The notes beneath the pieces were generated by a model. It searched no databases, had not been told where the DNA came from, and worked only from the letters and a program-made list of their open reading frames with translations. A program made the position numbers and the translations under genes. Of a stretch of 64,000 nt of DNA, positions 22,244-33,484 are shown one piece after another. Location: positions 315,950,116-316,014,115 of the forward strand of contig NC_134710.1 of assembly GCF_043290135.1 (NCBI RefSeq), read 5' to 3'. The DNA comes from Rhipicephalus microplus. Taxonomy: Eukaryota > Arthropoda > Arachnida > Ixodida > Ixodidae. The stretch's first letter is position 1; every line of letters starts with the position of its first letter.

Positions 22244-24736
22244 ATGGATGTGAAATGCTGCCCGAGGTGTCCGTTCTCATCCCCTCAATTTAAGAAGATT
22301 GTAAGCCACATAGATTTAGCCCACAGCTCTGAACCTGGATTCAAGATTTTTTGTGGTATTGGCGGCTGTGCAAACACATACAAAATTTTTTCCTCATACC
22401 GTTCCCACCTCAACCGTCAGCAAGGATGTGCTAGAGGAGATTGGAAGCAACTTTTCAGGCTCTCATTCTGCGGCAACTGACAATGTCAGCTGTTCGCTGT
22501 TCGATCAGTTCTGCCCTGAGTACCCTTCTGATGTGAACTGTGCGGAGGGAATAAATGGCGGGGATCAGGCGAAGCAGCCGCCGCAGAAGAGCAGTGCAAC
22601 GCAAAGCAACGGTTAATGTACCTTTGTAGAGCAAACAAAGAGCACCTTTTGGAACCTTTTTTTTAGTGTGATTGATCAGCACAGCTTGCCACACACTGCT
22701 CTGGAAAAATTATTTTCAGAACTGCGCTTTGTTTTTGAGCAGTTGTTTGTCACTTACGCGAATGAAATATCAAATGCCATGTCAGCATCTCAGCCAACAT
22801 CTATCCTGAATGATTTGCTGAAATGTAATTTTGTTGAACAAATTTTAAGTGGCCTGCAAAGCAGGCGAAAGAGGGATAAATATGCGGAGATCAATTTCCC
22901 TCTTGTTGCATCAAAGCAACAGATCATTGGCCAAAATTCTAAATATCACTATGTGCCACTGCCTAACCTCCTTTCTGTTTTTTGCAATGTACCAGACATT
23001 GCTGCTCACCTAACAACGCCAGAGGCTGAGAACCACACACCTAGGGTCTACAGAGATTTTACAGATGGCCAGCTGTACCGACAGCACCTTGGTCTCTTGT
23101 CTCACCAACAACAACACACACAATTGTTCTTTTATTTTACTCAGACGAAATAGAAATCATCAATCCACTGGGTGCCAAGCGAGGCAAGCACAAGCTTCTG
23201 GCTGTTTACTGTACTCTTTTAAATCTCCATGTCAAATACAGGTCGCAACTGCGCAACATCTATCTGGTGATGATTGTACGGTACATTGATGTTAATCAGT
23301 ATGGCCTGAAAGCTATTTTACAGCCACTAGTAGATGATCTTAAGCACCTGTATGAGCATGACATGAGCTTTAATTTGGATGGCATGGAGCAGCGTGCTGA
23401 GGTGCTTGTTTTCGGCTTTTGCGGTGACAACCTATCACTGAACTGCTTGGGAGGTTTTTGATGTTGTTTCAGCAGCGGCCGAGTGTGCAGATTTTGCATG
23501 GTGTCTTCAAAACAGCTTGCAGACAAAACTAGTGATGATGTGTGTCAAGCACGTACGGCAAACAGGCACCAGCTCCATCTACAAGCACTTGTTGTAAGCA
23601 GCCTTTATAACAAGCGTCTATATGGTGTGAATGAAGAGTCGCCACTTCTTTAACTGCCTTACTTTGACGTTACCAGCCAGCTGCCCCCAGATATTATGCA
23701 CGACATCTTGGAAGGAACAGCTGAATGTGTCCTGCGTGAAGTACTGAAAGGCCTCCTTTCCTCTGCTGTCATTTCAAAAAAAGATGTGGAGGACATCTCT
23801 TCATTTGAGTTTGGTCCCAATGACACAAAGAACAAGCCTGCTCAAATCAACATAACCTTCGTCTTGAAGAAAGCAAACCTGAGAGGGACAGCATCAGGCA
23901 AATGGTGTTTGCTGCGATTCATACCGCTTATGCTTGAAGGGAAACTTTCTGAGGGAAATGCGGACTGGGAACTTCTATTACAGTTTCGCAAGATCATGGA
24001 CATTGTTTTTGCTCCGGAAATCGAAGCAAAGCGCCTCGCGTACCTTGATATACTTGTACAAACTTTTCTAACAGAGTTTGCCAACAGGTATGGCTGCCAT
24101 GTTGTGTCACCAAAAATGCACTATATGGTGCACTATGCAAGGTACGTGCATGAAGTGGGGCCATTAAAACATCTTTGGTCTATGCGCTTTGAGAGCAAGC
24201 ACCAGGAGTTGAAGAAGCAAGCCCTGTGTGTGAAGAATTTCAAGAACAATACATTCACACTTTCAAAATGACATCAGCTAAAGCAGAGCTTTCAGATGAA
24301 CTTCTACGAACTGTATGAAGGACTTTCAACATTGCAGAGCAAGCCCGTTGATGTCAGCAAACTGCCAGAGTGTGCCAAAGGGCTCCTACCTCCTACCACC
24401 CATGAAGTCAAATTTGCAGCGATTGACAAGTGCAAGTTCAGGAGTGGAAGTGTCTTGGTTTCACAAAACTCTGATTCCTTTCACTTTCTTCAAATAGAGT
24501 CACTTTTCGTCGCCAGTGGCAGGCTGTACATCCTTACGAGGACTCTGGTAATTGAGCGCTTTGACTGGCACCGGTTTTGTTATGTTGTTTCAAGGTCGGA
24601 TCAGCGGCACCGGTTTCGTTATGTTGTTTCAAGGTCGGATCAGCAGCAAATTTATGAAACTGCTGATACCTTTGCTCCTTGCCTTTTGGATCTCTACAAA
24701 AATGGAGAAATTGTCCCAAAATGGGAGTTGTGGTAA
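22244..24736 (+). pseudogene. C2H2-finger transposase-like gene, degraded (CACTA/tnp2-like, tentative)
   Basis: The N-terminus MDVKCCPRCPF has paired Cys and His residues (C2H2-like fingers near residues 5-28 and 37-60). Downstream come KHKLLAVYCTLLNLHVKYRS, YGLKAILQPLVDDL, GDNLSLNCLGGF, GRVCRFCM, PPDIMHDILEGTAE, SPKMHYMVHYARYV, VGPLKHLWSMRFESKHQELK and NFKNNTFTLSK. The MHDILEG block and the WxMRFExKH block are landmarks of a widespread animal family I associate with CACTA/EnSpm-like transposases. That assignment is from memory. Damage: frameshifts near 22425 and 23140, and stops at 22614, 23459, 23651 and 24269. Some could be missed introns, but the number suggests a dead copy. It starts head to head with the SAMD3-like gene. 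Confidence 0.65.
24567..24644 (+). repeat. 39-bp tandem duplication inside the transposase frame
   Basis: Units 24567-24605 and 24606-24644 differ at one position (GGTTTTG versus GGTTTCG). The 39 bp add 13 codons without changing frame, and give HRFCYVVSRSDQ followed by HRFRYVVSRSDQ. Confidence 0.9.
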
Positions 24737-24779
24737 CTGATAGTTGGGTTCTGTGTATTCAATTTATTTTGTGTGTAAT

Positions 24780-26215
24780 GACGAATACGGGCTCTGCTAT
24801 AGAAGCGACGAAAAAGACGTTTGTTGTGGCGGAGGCTCGTGCTAATGCAGCTGCTGCTGAAACCACTGGCTGCTGTTTCACTGCTGTTAGGCCCATTAAA
24901 CGGTTGCTTCACCCCGGCATGGCGTCTAACAGTATTCTTACATTTAGTGGAGAGTGCCGGTTGTCTGAAACTGGAACTCCGTTCCCGAACTCTACCTCAA
25001 CCCCTTGCCTCGCCAATTCCCGATGACATGACCCAGCCACCTGCAGTCATAATCCCATCTATCACCTGTTCCGGAATGCCACAACAGTGAGATCCAGTGA
25101 TTTTCAACGCGACCGACGACTAAGACTGGCTGGCCCAGTATGAAGTCGTAAGCGCTCACAATAAGTGGAATGACACAAACAAGCTCGCTTACCTTAATTT
25201 CTATCTCGCGGGTGTGGCAGAACTGTGGTTTAGCAACCACAAAGTGGAAATACCCTCTTGGTCAACCTTCAAGACACGCTTTGCAGAAGTCTTTGACTGA
25301 CCCGCTGTTTGCAAGCTCCGCGCCGAACAGCGCTTGCGCTTCCAAGCACAGCGCTTTGGCGAGACCTTTACCTCGTATATTGAGGATGTTCTGGACCTCT
25401 GCCGTCATATCGATTCCAACATGTCTGACACTGACAAAATACGGCACATCATGAAAGGTATCAAGGATGACGCTTTTCATATGCTCGTTGCGAAAAACCC
25501 GCAAACCGTCGCCCAGCTTATTCAGCACTGTCAAAGTTTCGACGAGCTGCAGAGAGAGCGCATTTCTACTCAACGTCCTAACCTCGACACGACCTCTACA
25601 TCTGCGTTGACCATTGGCGCTGTTTCCTCCGAACAAACCACGTTAATGCAGCAAATCCAGCAGTTCGTCCGAGAAGAAGTGTCGCGCCAATTGTCTCTTG
25701 TGCCGTACGTCGTCCCGACCAGTGCACACATGCTGACCCCAACGCTTCACAAGGCAATCGAAGAGCAAGTTTTTGACGCCGTGTCTCCCACATACCATCC
25801 TTCGCCTATCTCTGCCCCTCTCTCTTACGCTGAGGTTGCCAGACCGCTGCTGTCGCTACCAACCATCACGGATCTTGCTTGACAGCCTCGTCTTCTTTAC
25901 GCAGCAAGTCCACCTATCCGTCCCCACCCACCTCCTGTTCGCCACCTTGCACCACCATCAACTAACCCTTGGAGCACTTCGGACAACAGGCCAATTTGCT
26001 ACTTCTGCCGTCTTCCCGGTCACATAGCATGCTACTGCCATCGTCGGGACTACAACCCAACTGCTGGTGAGGCGACTTACGACTCCTATCGTCCAGAGCC
26101 ACCACAGTCATCTCCGTTCCCCACCACGTCGGATCAGTCACCGCCACTTCGTCTGCAGTGTCACTGCAGCAGTCTGCGTGCTGACCTTTCTTGTTTGGCA
26201 AGACACATATGCAGC
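24780..26215 (+). pseudogene. Ty3/gypsy Gag relic with CCHC zinc knuckle
   Basis: The readable frame contains NKLAYLNFYLAGVAELWFSN, then WSTFKTRFAEVF, QRLRFQAQRFGETFTSYIED and LCRHIDSNMSDTDKIRHIMK. These are the helical capsid blocks of retrotransposon Gag. A zinc knuckle near 25990-26035 reads CYFCRLPGHIACYC (C-x2-C-x4-H-x4-C), so it would bind nucleic acid. The longest intact stretch is 25334-25882. Stops occur at about 25121, 25298 and 25880, and no protease or polymerase follows. It is a truncated, inactive fragment. No LTR was found beside it. Confidence 0.8.
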
Positions 26216-26624
26216 TTGCTATAGCTAGGCTTTGATTTGTTCAGCTTGTATAATGTGGAATGAAACTTCTGGCACTGTTAGTATAAACCATGAATGTAAA
26301 ACCTATGTTGCCAATGGTTGCTAAAATCTGTCAGCATGGAGGTTGGAGATATGAAACAGCATATTTGTTTGTTTTTCTGATGTTTTATTTTGTTAGATGT
26401 ATTACCAACCATCTTAAGAGCATATTTCTAGGACTGTGCGCCAGTCTTTTTATATTTCAAGCCTTTGCCTCAGCTGATGTACCGGTGCTCAACATTATTG
26501 AAGCCACATGTCAAGCAAGAAGATGTGTGCTCTTATCCGCAAGGCTACCCCATAAGAAGTAATAACCATAATAAGATTTGAGGTTTTACATTTAAATACC
26601 GCTATATAATTGAGGGATGCCATA

Positions 26625-26815
26625 ATGAAGGGCTTCAGAATTTTTTATTACCTGGGGTGTTCTTTAATGTACATTGGCATTGCACAGTACACAGCCCTCT
26701 AGCATTTTACTGCCATCAAAATGCGACTACTGCAATTGGGAACTAACTCGCGACCTTCGAGTCCGCAGTAGAGAATCGTTATTTCACACCACTGTGGCGT
26801 ACTCCACAAGAAGTA
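26625..26815 (-). mobile_element. Ruka-type SINE, old copy
   Basis: The plus strand shows GATGCCATAATGAAGGGCTT, then GGGTGTTCTTTAATGTACAT, then ACTCGCGACCTTCGAGTCCG, then CACCACTGTGGCG. That is the reverse complement of the Ruka order. It is heavily mutated. Confidence 0.65.
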
Positions 26816-26883
26816 AATGACCAGCTTCACTATGTCATACTATCATTAAACTTCTTGAAGACATTCTTAAAAGATTTTTGGCT

Positions 26884-27120
26884 TTAAATTATGGCATCAA
26901 ATTTGCCTCTTTGACTGTGAGAATATCTTTCAAGTTTGCCAGTCATTAGGAAGAACTTTGGTGGCATAATAACAAAGAGTGGTGAAAGGTTTACTCTGAG
27001 AACTTCAGCAGGGAGGTTGGCCAGATGGTACTTCCTAGGGCAGTAGAAATTTGCAAATGCAGTAGTGTGTTCTTCTTCAGAAAGATTCACAAGCCTGGTA
27101 CTCTTTCCATGTCTATTTCT
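26884..27120 (-). CDS. Putative coding exon, unknown
   Basis: An open minus-strand frame reads TRLVNLSEEEHTTAFANFYC, HLANLPAEVLRVNLSPLF and LMTGKLERYSHSQRGKFDAI before a stop at 26884. The composition is protein-like in otherwise AT-rich DNA. I do not recognise it and cannot fix its splice sites. Confidence 0.35.
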   Translation of the reverse strand, partial: RNRHGKSTRLVNLSEEEHTTAFANFYCPRKYHLANLPAEVLRVNLSPLFVIMPPKFFLMTGKLERYSHSQRGKFDAII

Positions 27121-27443
27121 CTTTGTGTAAGTCTAAATGCGTAAGTGTATATGTGTACTGTAAAGTATTGTGAAGTGTAAAGTGCTGTGTACTATGTTTA
27201 AAGCACTGTTTTTGCCATTACATTTATTACTTTTATGTGAGAAAGACTAGCCCTTAAAGCACAAATCCTGATGTGTACCGTGAGGCCTGGGATCTTCATG
27301 AAATAAAGTGTTTTGAGTATTATGTCCTTATGTATCTACTGGTCATAGCTCGTCACAACACTATAGCGGAGACCGACTTACATTAGAAGAAAGAATGTTC
27401 AAATTGTGCACCTGGGCTTGTTTTGTATGGGGTGGCATACATT

Positions 27444-27616
27444 TTACATCACTGAGACACAGAAGTATTCGGGGCCATGGTCAGTCACAGTTAATGATAG
27501 GTGCTGGAAGTTCAATGTTCCTGCAAAGTAAGGTTCCTGCAGAATGAGCTGAAGATTTTCGAAGTAGATCCCTTTGGCATTAATCTCTTCATAGACAATG
27601 TCTTCATAAATGCTAG
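27444..27616 (-). CDS. Putative coding exon, unknown
   Basis: The frame reads IYEDIVYEEINAKGIYFENL, ILQEPYFAGTLNFQHLSL and VTDHGPEYFCVSVM. A CCTAG acceptor at about 27617 and a possible donor (GAT|GTAAAA) near 27449 are weak. It may belong with the neighbouring minus-strand segments. Confidence 0.35.
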
Positions 27617-27724
27617 GATTTGTTTCGTTCAGTTTTGCATGCAAGTTAGTTTTTTTTCGTGTAGTGTCATTTATTATATAGCAGGTGCAATTGTCAAAAT
27701 AATAGAGTTTTATGTGAATGTGAC

Positions 27725-27985
27725 ATTATCTTTGAGGATGAGCCCTACCTTATGCGGCGAGTAGTATTGGTTTCTCAGTCGTACTAGTTCTGTATAACTT
27801 TTTGCAGATGCATACATAGGGGATTTCATGACATTTTTAAAGGTGAGCGGTATGTAATAATTTTGTGATATGTGGATTACTTTAGATGTCTTGAGATAAA
27901 CTTGATAATCATGTATTCTTGTTAACTGCAGAGAGCGAGGTAGGGCCTTAATTTTACTGTAGAGAAACCTCACAAACCTTGCTTG
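27725..27985 (-). CDS. Putative coding exon, unknown
   Basis: The frame reads FVRFLYSKIKALPRSLQL, YQVYLKTSKVIHISQNYYI, MKSPMYASAKSYTELV and RLRNQYYSPHK. It ends at AAG|GTAGGG, a good phase-0 donor. The family is unknown to me. The phase does not fit cleanly with 27444-27616, so the gene model is open. Confidence 0.4.
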
Positions 27986-27989
27986 AAAG

Positions 27990-29049
27990 TTTTATATCTG
28001 CGACTCGTGTAATGACAATAAGCTTTGTTGGTGCTATCAATTCAGAGTAAAAACAGACAGCTGTGGCTGTTTGATACAGCACATTGTAAGATCGTTAGAT
28101 GTGTCAGCTCATTTTGCTTCAAGTCTGCACTGATCAAATCATGCCTACACAAGATGCAGTGAAACTTAAAAAACTAGGTGAGCCAGTTTTTGGCTGCAAG
28201 CTTCTCGTCTTCCATCATTTCCGTAATTGCTGAGATGCTATTGCAGAAGTGAAAATGTGGAGCAGGTGAGAGATGGCTGCCATGCTAAAAGATCAGACCT
28301 CAAGTTGTGCTCGATATCCACAAATCCTCCCATAGTCTCAGCAAAGTTTAGGGTAGGTACACAGTGCCGAAGGTCCTTTCCACACCCAAGAAACTTGGGA
28401 GGCTATGCCCTTGCGTGTGAAATGCCAAGCAATCTGGCAGTGCAAAAAAGCCTGCGACAACTTTCATGCAGTGTTCCACAGGAATTGTTACTCTTCCATG
28501 CAGTAAAAAGTCTATTAGGCAAACTGAGTGACATTTGAACAGTCAAATGCGAGAGCTTTTGCACAAGAAGTAAAGGAACTATGCACACTTGATTATGCAT
28601 GATGCATCTAGTGGCTGTGAGCCACCGTTCATGACATGAAAGCTTTTGGCACAAGTGCAAAAAAAGTGAAAGTTTCCCTAGAGGCCTTTTTCAAAATTTA
28701 GAGGATAGAACACCACTGAAGCATCTGTAACTTTGTCATCTGCAATTTACACTCTTCTAGTTATTAAAAAGTGTTATTGACTACTCAAGATCAGGTTCTT
28801 TGGTGCCATACAATTTGAATAAAATAAAAGCGTACCATATTTTAGTTTGCAGTATGCTATTTTTAGCAAATGCCAGCTGAACCTGTCAGATATTTTCACT
28901 TGCTCTAAGTAATTGTATAATTTTATTGGTACTGACCTTACTATTCACTGCCCAATCCATCTGTATTGTTTTCCACAATGTTGATATTTTTTTCTGTGTT
29001 AAGCATCATTGATTAGCTTGCTACCAACATATATCTGTTACTAGCCCTA
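27990..29049. other. Intergenic, no clear gene
   Basis: The open frame at 28227-28538 on plus is opposed by another open frame on minus over the same bases, and neither looks like a known family. The rest is AT-rich DNA. Confidence 0.35.
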
Positions 29050-29204
29050 TTACTTGCCTTTGGGTGATGGGCAATAAAATATTTGCAAGCAATTTGTATT
29101 TGCTGTATCAGTAATAAAATTCAAATCGTGATGGGACAAGAAGTCACTAATGGCCAATTAGCTGCATTTACTAGTGCTATTACTTTGCTTTCACTTTTTC
29201 ATGG
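29050..29204 (+). repeat. Direct repeat, copy 1 (partner at 29549-29701)
   Basis: About 150 bp, including ATTTGCAAGCAATTT, ACAAGAAGTCACTAATGGC and TACTTTGCTTTCACTTTTTC, recurs 497 bp downstream with modest divergence. A plus-strand Ruka SINE lies between the copies. Confidence 0.75.
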
Positions 29205-29319
29205 CATTATTATTATTGTTATTTAATTTTGATACACAAGAAACACGAAAACACAAGCGAATGAGGATGGAACAGGCTCACAACCGCCACCTAATGGGGC
29301 ACAATGCGGGTTCGCCTTG

Positions 29320-29545
29320 TTGGATCAGTGGCTTGGGTGCTCGGCTGCTAACTCAAAGGTCGAGTATTCGATACCAGCCTCGGCAGTCACATTTCAATGG
29401 AGGGGAAATGGTAGAGGCTCGGGCACTATGCAATGTCAGTGCACGTCAAAGAACACAAAATGGTCAAAATTTCAAAGTCCTCCACTGTGGTGTTTCGCAT
29501 AAACATGTGATTTTGGTATTTAAAACTCCATGTATTATTATTAGG
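29320..29545 (+). mobile_element. Ruka-type SINE, plus strand
   Basis: The head reads CAGTGGCTTGGGTGCTCGGC, then AAGGTCGAGTATTCGATACC (B box). The body has ATTTCAATGGAGGGGAAATG and ATGGTCAAAATTTCAAAGTC, and the end is CATGTGATTTTGGTATTTAA. The order matches the intact copy. It sits between the two halves of a direct repeat. Confidence 0.7.
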
Positions 29546-29548
29546 GGC

Positions 29549-29701
29549 ACAATGCCTGCCTTTAGTTGTGCAATATTTGCATGCAATTTCAATTTGCTGC
29601 ATTGATAATGAAGTTCGAATGATGATGGCACAAGAAGTCACTAATGGCGAATAGGCTTGATTCACTGGTGGTATTATTACTTTGCTTTCACTTTTTCATG
29701 G
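29549..29701 (+). repeat. Direct repeat, copy 2
   Basis: This is the partner of 29050-29204. It ends with the same TACTTTGCTTTCACTTTTTC and ATGG. The repeats are too long to be a SINE target-site duplication. Confidence 0.75.
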
Positions 29702-30965
29702 AATAGAGGAAAGAAAGGTAGGAGGAAGTGAGACTTAACAAGGCCTGTGAAGCATTGACTAAAATTTTATGACTAGCACAAAAGAGATGACTACAAATAA
29801 TGAAAAATTCAGTGCAAATAAAGATTGCAATAATGCTTGTGGTCACAAAGCACACGGTGGTGCAGCGTCTACTTGGACTGTAAAATAAGGCAAATAAATG
29901 CGGACATCCAAGCAGATAAGCTTGTCTTGTTTCTTCACTCATCATTAGTTTTCTACATTTTGCTTTGACAACCTTTGCCTGGACAGATTTCAGTCATCTC
30001 GCATTCCAACGTGCCTTATACTTAATGAACTGCATGCTCTTGCAATTTAGTGGAGAGTGAACGCTCTCTACATATCATTGGTGGTGATAGCAGACCTTTA
30101 GCTGGAGGGCTATTTGAATTGATAGCCTCAACATCCCCGGCGGTCAGCCTAATGAGCATGTAGAACACACACATTCTGCAGGAAACCTATTTGCTACTTA
30201 CAGATCTTACTGTGACAGGCTTAAGCTTAAGCTGTTTGGTAGTTTTGACTATGCACAAGCACAATAAGTTCTGAAAGTTCAACGATGCACTGTATCGCAC
30301 TGCTGATTTAATGTGCCCATAGTAGAACTAGTGTGACGATCATGCTACCAGCATACTTGCTGAGACAGAGTGGGTAACATATCTTTCATGTCTTTGAATA
30401 GATTTGGACAGTGAGGTCTGGGACCTTTGGAGTGACCCCATGTCGATAATCTGTATTGTCACTTGGAGGACCCCGGAGCGTTGGGAAAGGGGAATCATAA
30501 CAGAGATCTTTGTCACGAATGGGTTGAAGGAGGACAGGTTTGCAGCGCATTTGGTTGTGGCATAAAATATTGTGGTCCAGTTGGCACAACCTGAGCAATC
30601 GTCGCATAACAACTAGTGGGGGCTTGGTACATTATTCAGAGATGAACAATTTAGAAAAGTATTGGTCTGTGATTAGCATAATGCTACTGCCTCCTCTCGC
30701 AAAGAAGGTAACTAACGATATGGTGCGCTGCGAAGTGCGACGCCACTATATACGGAATGGTGGACAGTATCTTGGAGTTTGCACCCACAGAATACAACTC
30801 CTACGCCGGTTCCTGAAGCTAAGCCCAGAATTGGCTAGCTTACCGAGTTTTGATTATCCAACATTAAGGGCCGGGCGACATTCACAAATTGTCAACTTTT
30901 GGGGGCAATCGGCCGACTGTGCAGAGAACGAACAAACGACGATGTTTTTTATTTATTTATTTACG
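29702..30965. other. Intergenic, unrecognised open frame
   Basis: A plus-strand frame of 149 codons (30540-30989) contains TNDMVRCEVRRHYIRNGGQY and LRRFLKLSPELASLPSF. I recognise no domain, and the minus strand is open across part of it. It runs into the satellite array. Confidence 0.3.
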
Positions 30966-30969
30966 TGGA

Positions 30970-32838
30970 GAAGCCGCAGCAGCGCTTGACGGCCTATCAA
31001 CATTCAAGGCTTTATATGAGAACCGTTTTGGCAACTGTAAAGGGATAAGTGAGCACCACCTTTTAGCGCTTCGCATTCTACCCCCCGTAGTCGGGAAGCG
31101 ACATACGAGGCCTAGGGCTACTTACGATGCCGTGCAGTTAAATATCCACCGTTTAGACTGTACTTTACATTCCTGACTTTCTGAATTTCTCCAGAAAGCA
31201 TTGTCATAGGTGATTGTTCTGGGACGTAATCGTGGATAGCAGAGTCACGCGAACACTTTGGGCATGATCAATGCAATTCCACTCACATAGGAATTCTTTA
31301 AATCGCAGTTAACGTGTAACCGTCGCTGCTGAACGGTACAAAGCCGCAGCAGCAATTGACGGCCTATCGACATTCAAGGCTTTATATGAGAACCGTTTCA
31401 GCAACTGTAAAGGGATAAGTGAGCACCACCTTTTAGCGCTTCGCATTCTACCTCCCGTAGTCGGGAATTACGCGACATATGAGGCCTAGGGCAACTTACG
31501 ATGCCGTGCAGTTAAATAATCACCGTTTATACTGTACTTTACATTCCTGACTTTCCGAATTTCTCCAGAAAGCATTGCCATAGGTGATTGTTCTGGGACG
31601 TAATCGTGGATAGCAGAGTCACGCGAACACTTTGGGCGTGATCAATGCAATTCCACTCACATAGGAATTCCTTAAATCGCAGTTAACGTGTAACCGTCGC
31701 TGCTGAACGGTACAAAGCCACAGCAGCAATTGACGGCCTATCGACATTCAAGGCTTTATATGAGAACCGTTTCAGCAACTGTAAAGGGATAAGTGAGCAC
31801 CACCTTTTAGCGCTTCGCATTCTACCCCCTGTAGTCGGGAATCACGCGATATACGAGGCCTAGGGCAACTTACGTTGCCATGCAGTTAAATATCCACCGT
31901 TTAGACTGTACTTTACGTTTCTGACTTTCTGAATTTCTCCAGAAAGCATTGTCATAGGTGATTGTTCTGGGACGTAATCGTGGATAGCAGAGTCACGCGA
32001 ACACTTTGGGCGTGATCAATGCAATTCCACTCACATAGGAATTCTTTAAATCGCAGTTAACGTGTAACCGTCGCTGCTGAACGGTACAAAGCCGCAGCAG
32101 CAATTGACGGCCTATCGACATTCAAGGCTTTATATGAGAACCGTTTCAGCAACTGTAAAGGGATAAGTGAGCACCACCTTTTAGCGCTTCGCATTCTACC
32201 TCCCGTAGTCGGGAATTACGCGACATATGAGGCCTAGGGCAACTTACGATGCCGTGCAGTTAAATATCCACCGTTTATACTGTACTTTACATTCCTGACT
32301 TTCCGAATTTCTCCAGAAAGCATTGCCATAGGTGATTGTTCTGGGACGTAATCGTGGATAGCAGAGTCACGCGAACACTTTGGGCGTGATCAATGCAATT
32401 CCACTCACATAGGAATTCCTTAAATCGCAGTTAACGTGTAACCGTCGCTGCTGAACGGTACAAAGCCACAGCAGCAATTGACGGCCTATCGACATTCAAG
32501 GCTTTATATGAGAACCGTTTCAGCAACTGTAAAGGGATAAGTGAGCACCACCTTTTAGCGCTTCGCATTCTACCCCCTGTAGTCGGGAATCACGCGATAT
32601 ACGAGGCCTAGGGCAACTTACGTTGCCATGCAGTTAAATATCCACCGTTTAGACTGTACTTTACGTTTCTGACTTTCTGAATTTCTCCAGAAAGCATTGT
32701 CATAGGTGATTGTTCTGGGACGTAATCGAGTAGAGCAGAGTCACGCGAACACTTTGGGCGCGATCAATGCGATGCCATTCACATAGGAATTCTTTAAATC
32801 ACAGTCAACGTGTAACCGTCGCTGCTGCACGGTACAAA
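30970..32838 (+). repeat. Tandem satellite array, five units of about 374 bp with A-B-A-B order
   Basis: The anchor GGCCTATC occurs at 30991, 31361, 31735, 32109 and 32483, giving steps of 370, 374, 374 and 374 bp. Units 2 and 4 share CCTCCCGTAG, GAATTACGCGACATATGAGG and TTCCGAATTT. Units 3 and 5 share CCCCCTGTAG, AATCACGCGATATACGAGG and TTACGTTGCCATGCAG. So units 2-5 form two copies of a 748-bp dimer. Each junction carries a stem, CCGTCGCTGCTG then CAGCAGCAATTGACGG. No unit codes for protein. Unit 5 differs slightly at its end (CGAGTAGAGCAG, GGGCGCGATC). Confidence 0.95.
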
Positions 32839-33282
32839 TCCGGATCGTGTTTGACTGCCAAAATGTGATCTATGAAGCAGATCAGCCCGTAATCACAACT
32901 ATGAGCGATAGCGTAGCAGCACCTGCTTTGGCCGGTCGCGATCAACCAGACGTTGCAGCGGTATGACAACATCGGACTAATAAGAACATTCCTGATTTAG
33001 CAGCGGCAGCTGCAACATCAGAAGAGTTGAAAGAGCTGGTTCTTTCACTCGTATCTATCTGGATATGTGACCGTGAGCCTCGCAACTCGTTATCACGGCA
33101 AGTTGCAATTCTGCTAAATTGTATGGCGTTTTGATGAACACACACCGTATGCGAAGCTCAAGTTGTCAAAAAAAAAAACTGCTCGCTGCTGCTTTTATGA
33201 CCTCTTCCCGCGAGTAAAATATTTAGCAATGATTCATGGTCAGTCTGCATGGCAACGCAAAGTGTTGCCCCAATACCAAGAT

Positions 33283-33484
33283 AAGATTATGATAGACGCT
33301 GCAAAGCGCTCCAGAAATTTCGACCATCTGGTGTTCATCAATGGACACTGATATCGCACAGTACACTGGCCTCAATCAATTTTTTCCCCTCTATCGAAAT
33401 GGGACCGCCGCGGCTGTAATCAAGCCCACGACCTTCGGGTCAGCAGCCGAGCACCATAAACACTGCTCCACCACGGCGCGCACC
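33283..33484 (-). mobile_element. Ruka-type SINE, diverged
   Basis: The plus strand shows ATTATGATAGACGCTGCAAA, then CCAGAAATTTCGACCATCTG, then CGAAATGGGACCGCCGCGGC, CCCACGACCTTCGGGTCAGC and CTCCACCACGGCG. This is the reverse complement of the Ruka order, with a small insertion in the middle. Confidence 0.7.

Noticed and set aside
30340..30612. Minus-strand frame beside the satellite
   Set aside because: It contains a hint of repeat-derived sequence (KISVMIPLSQRSGVLQVTIQ), but no recognised domain and a competing plus-strand frame.
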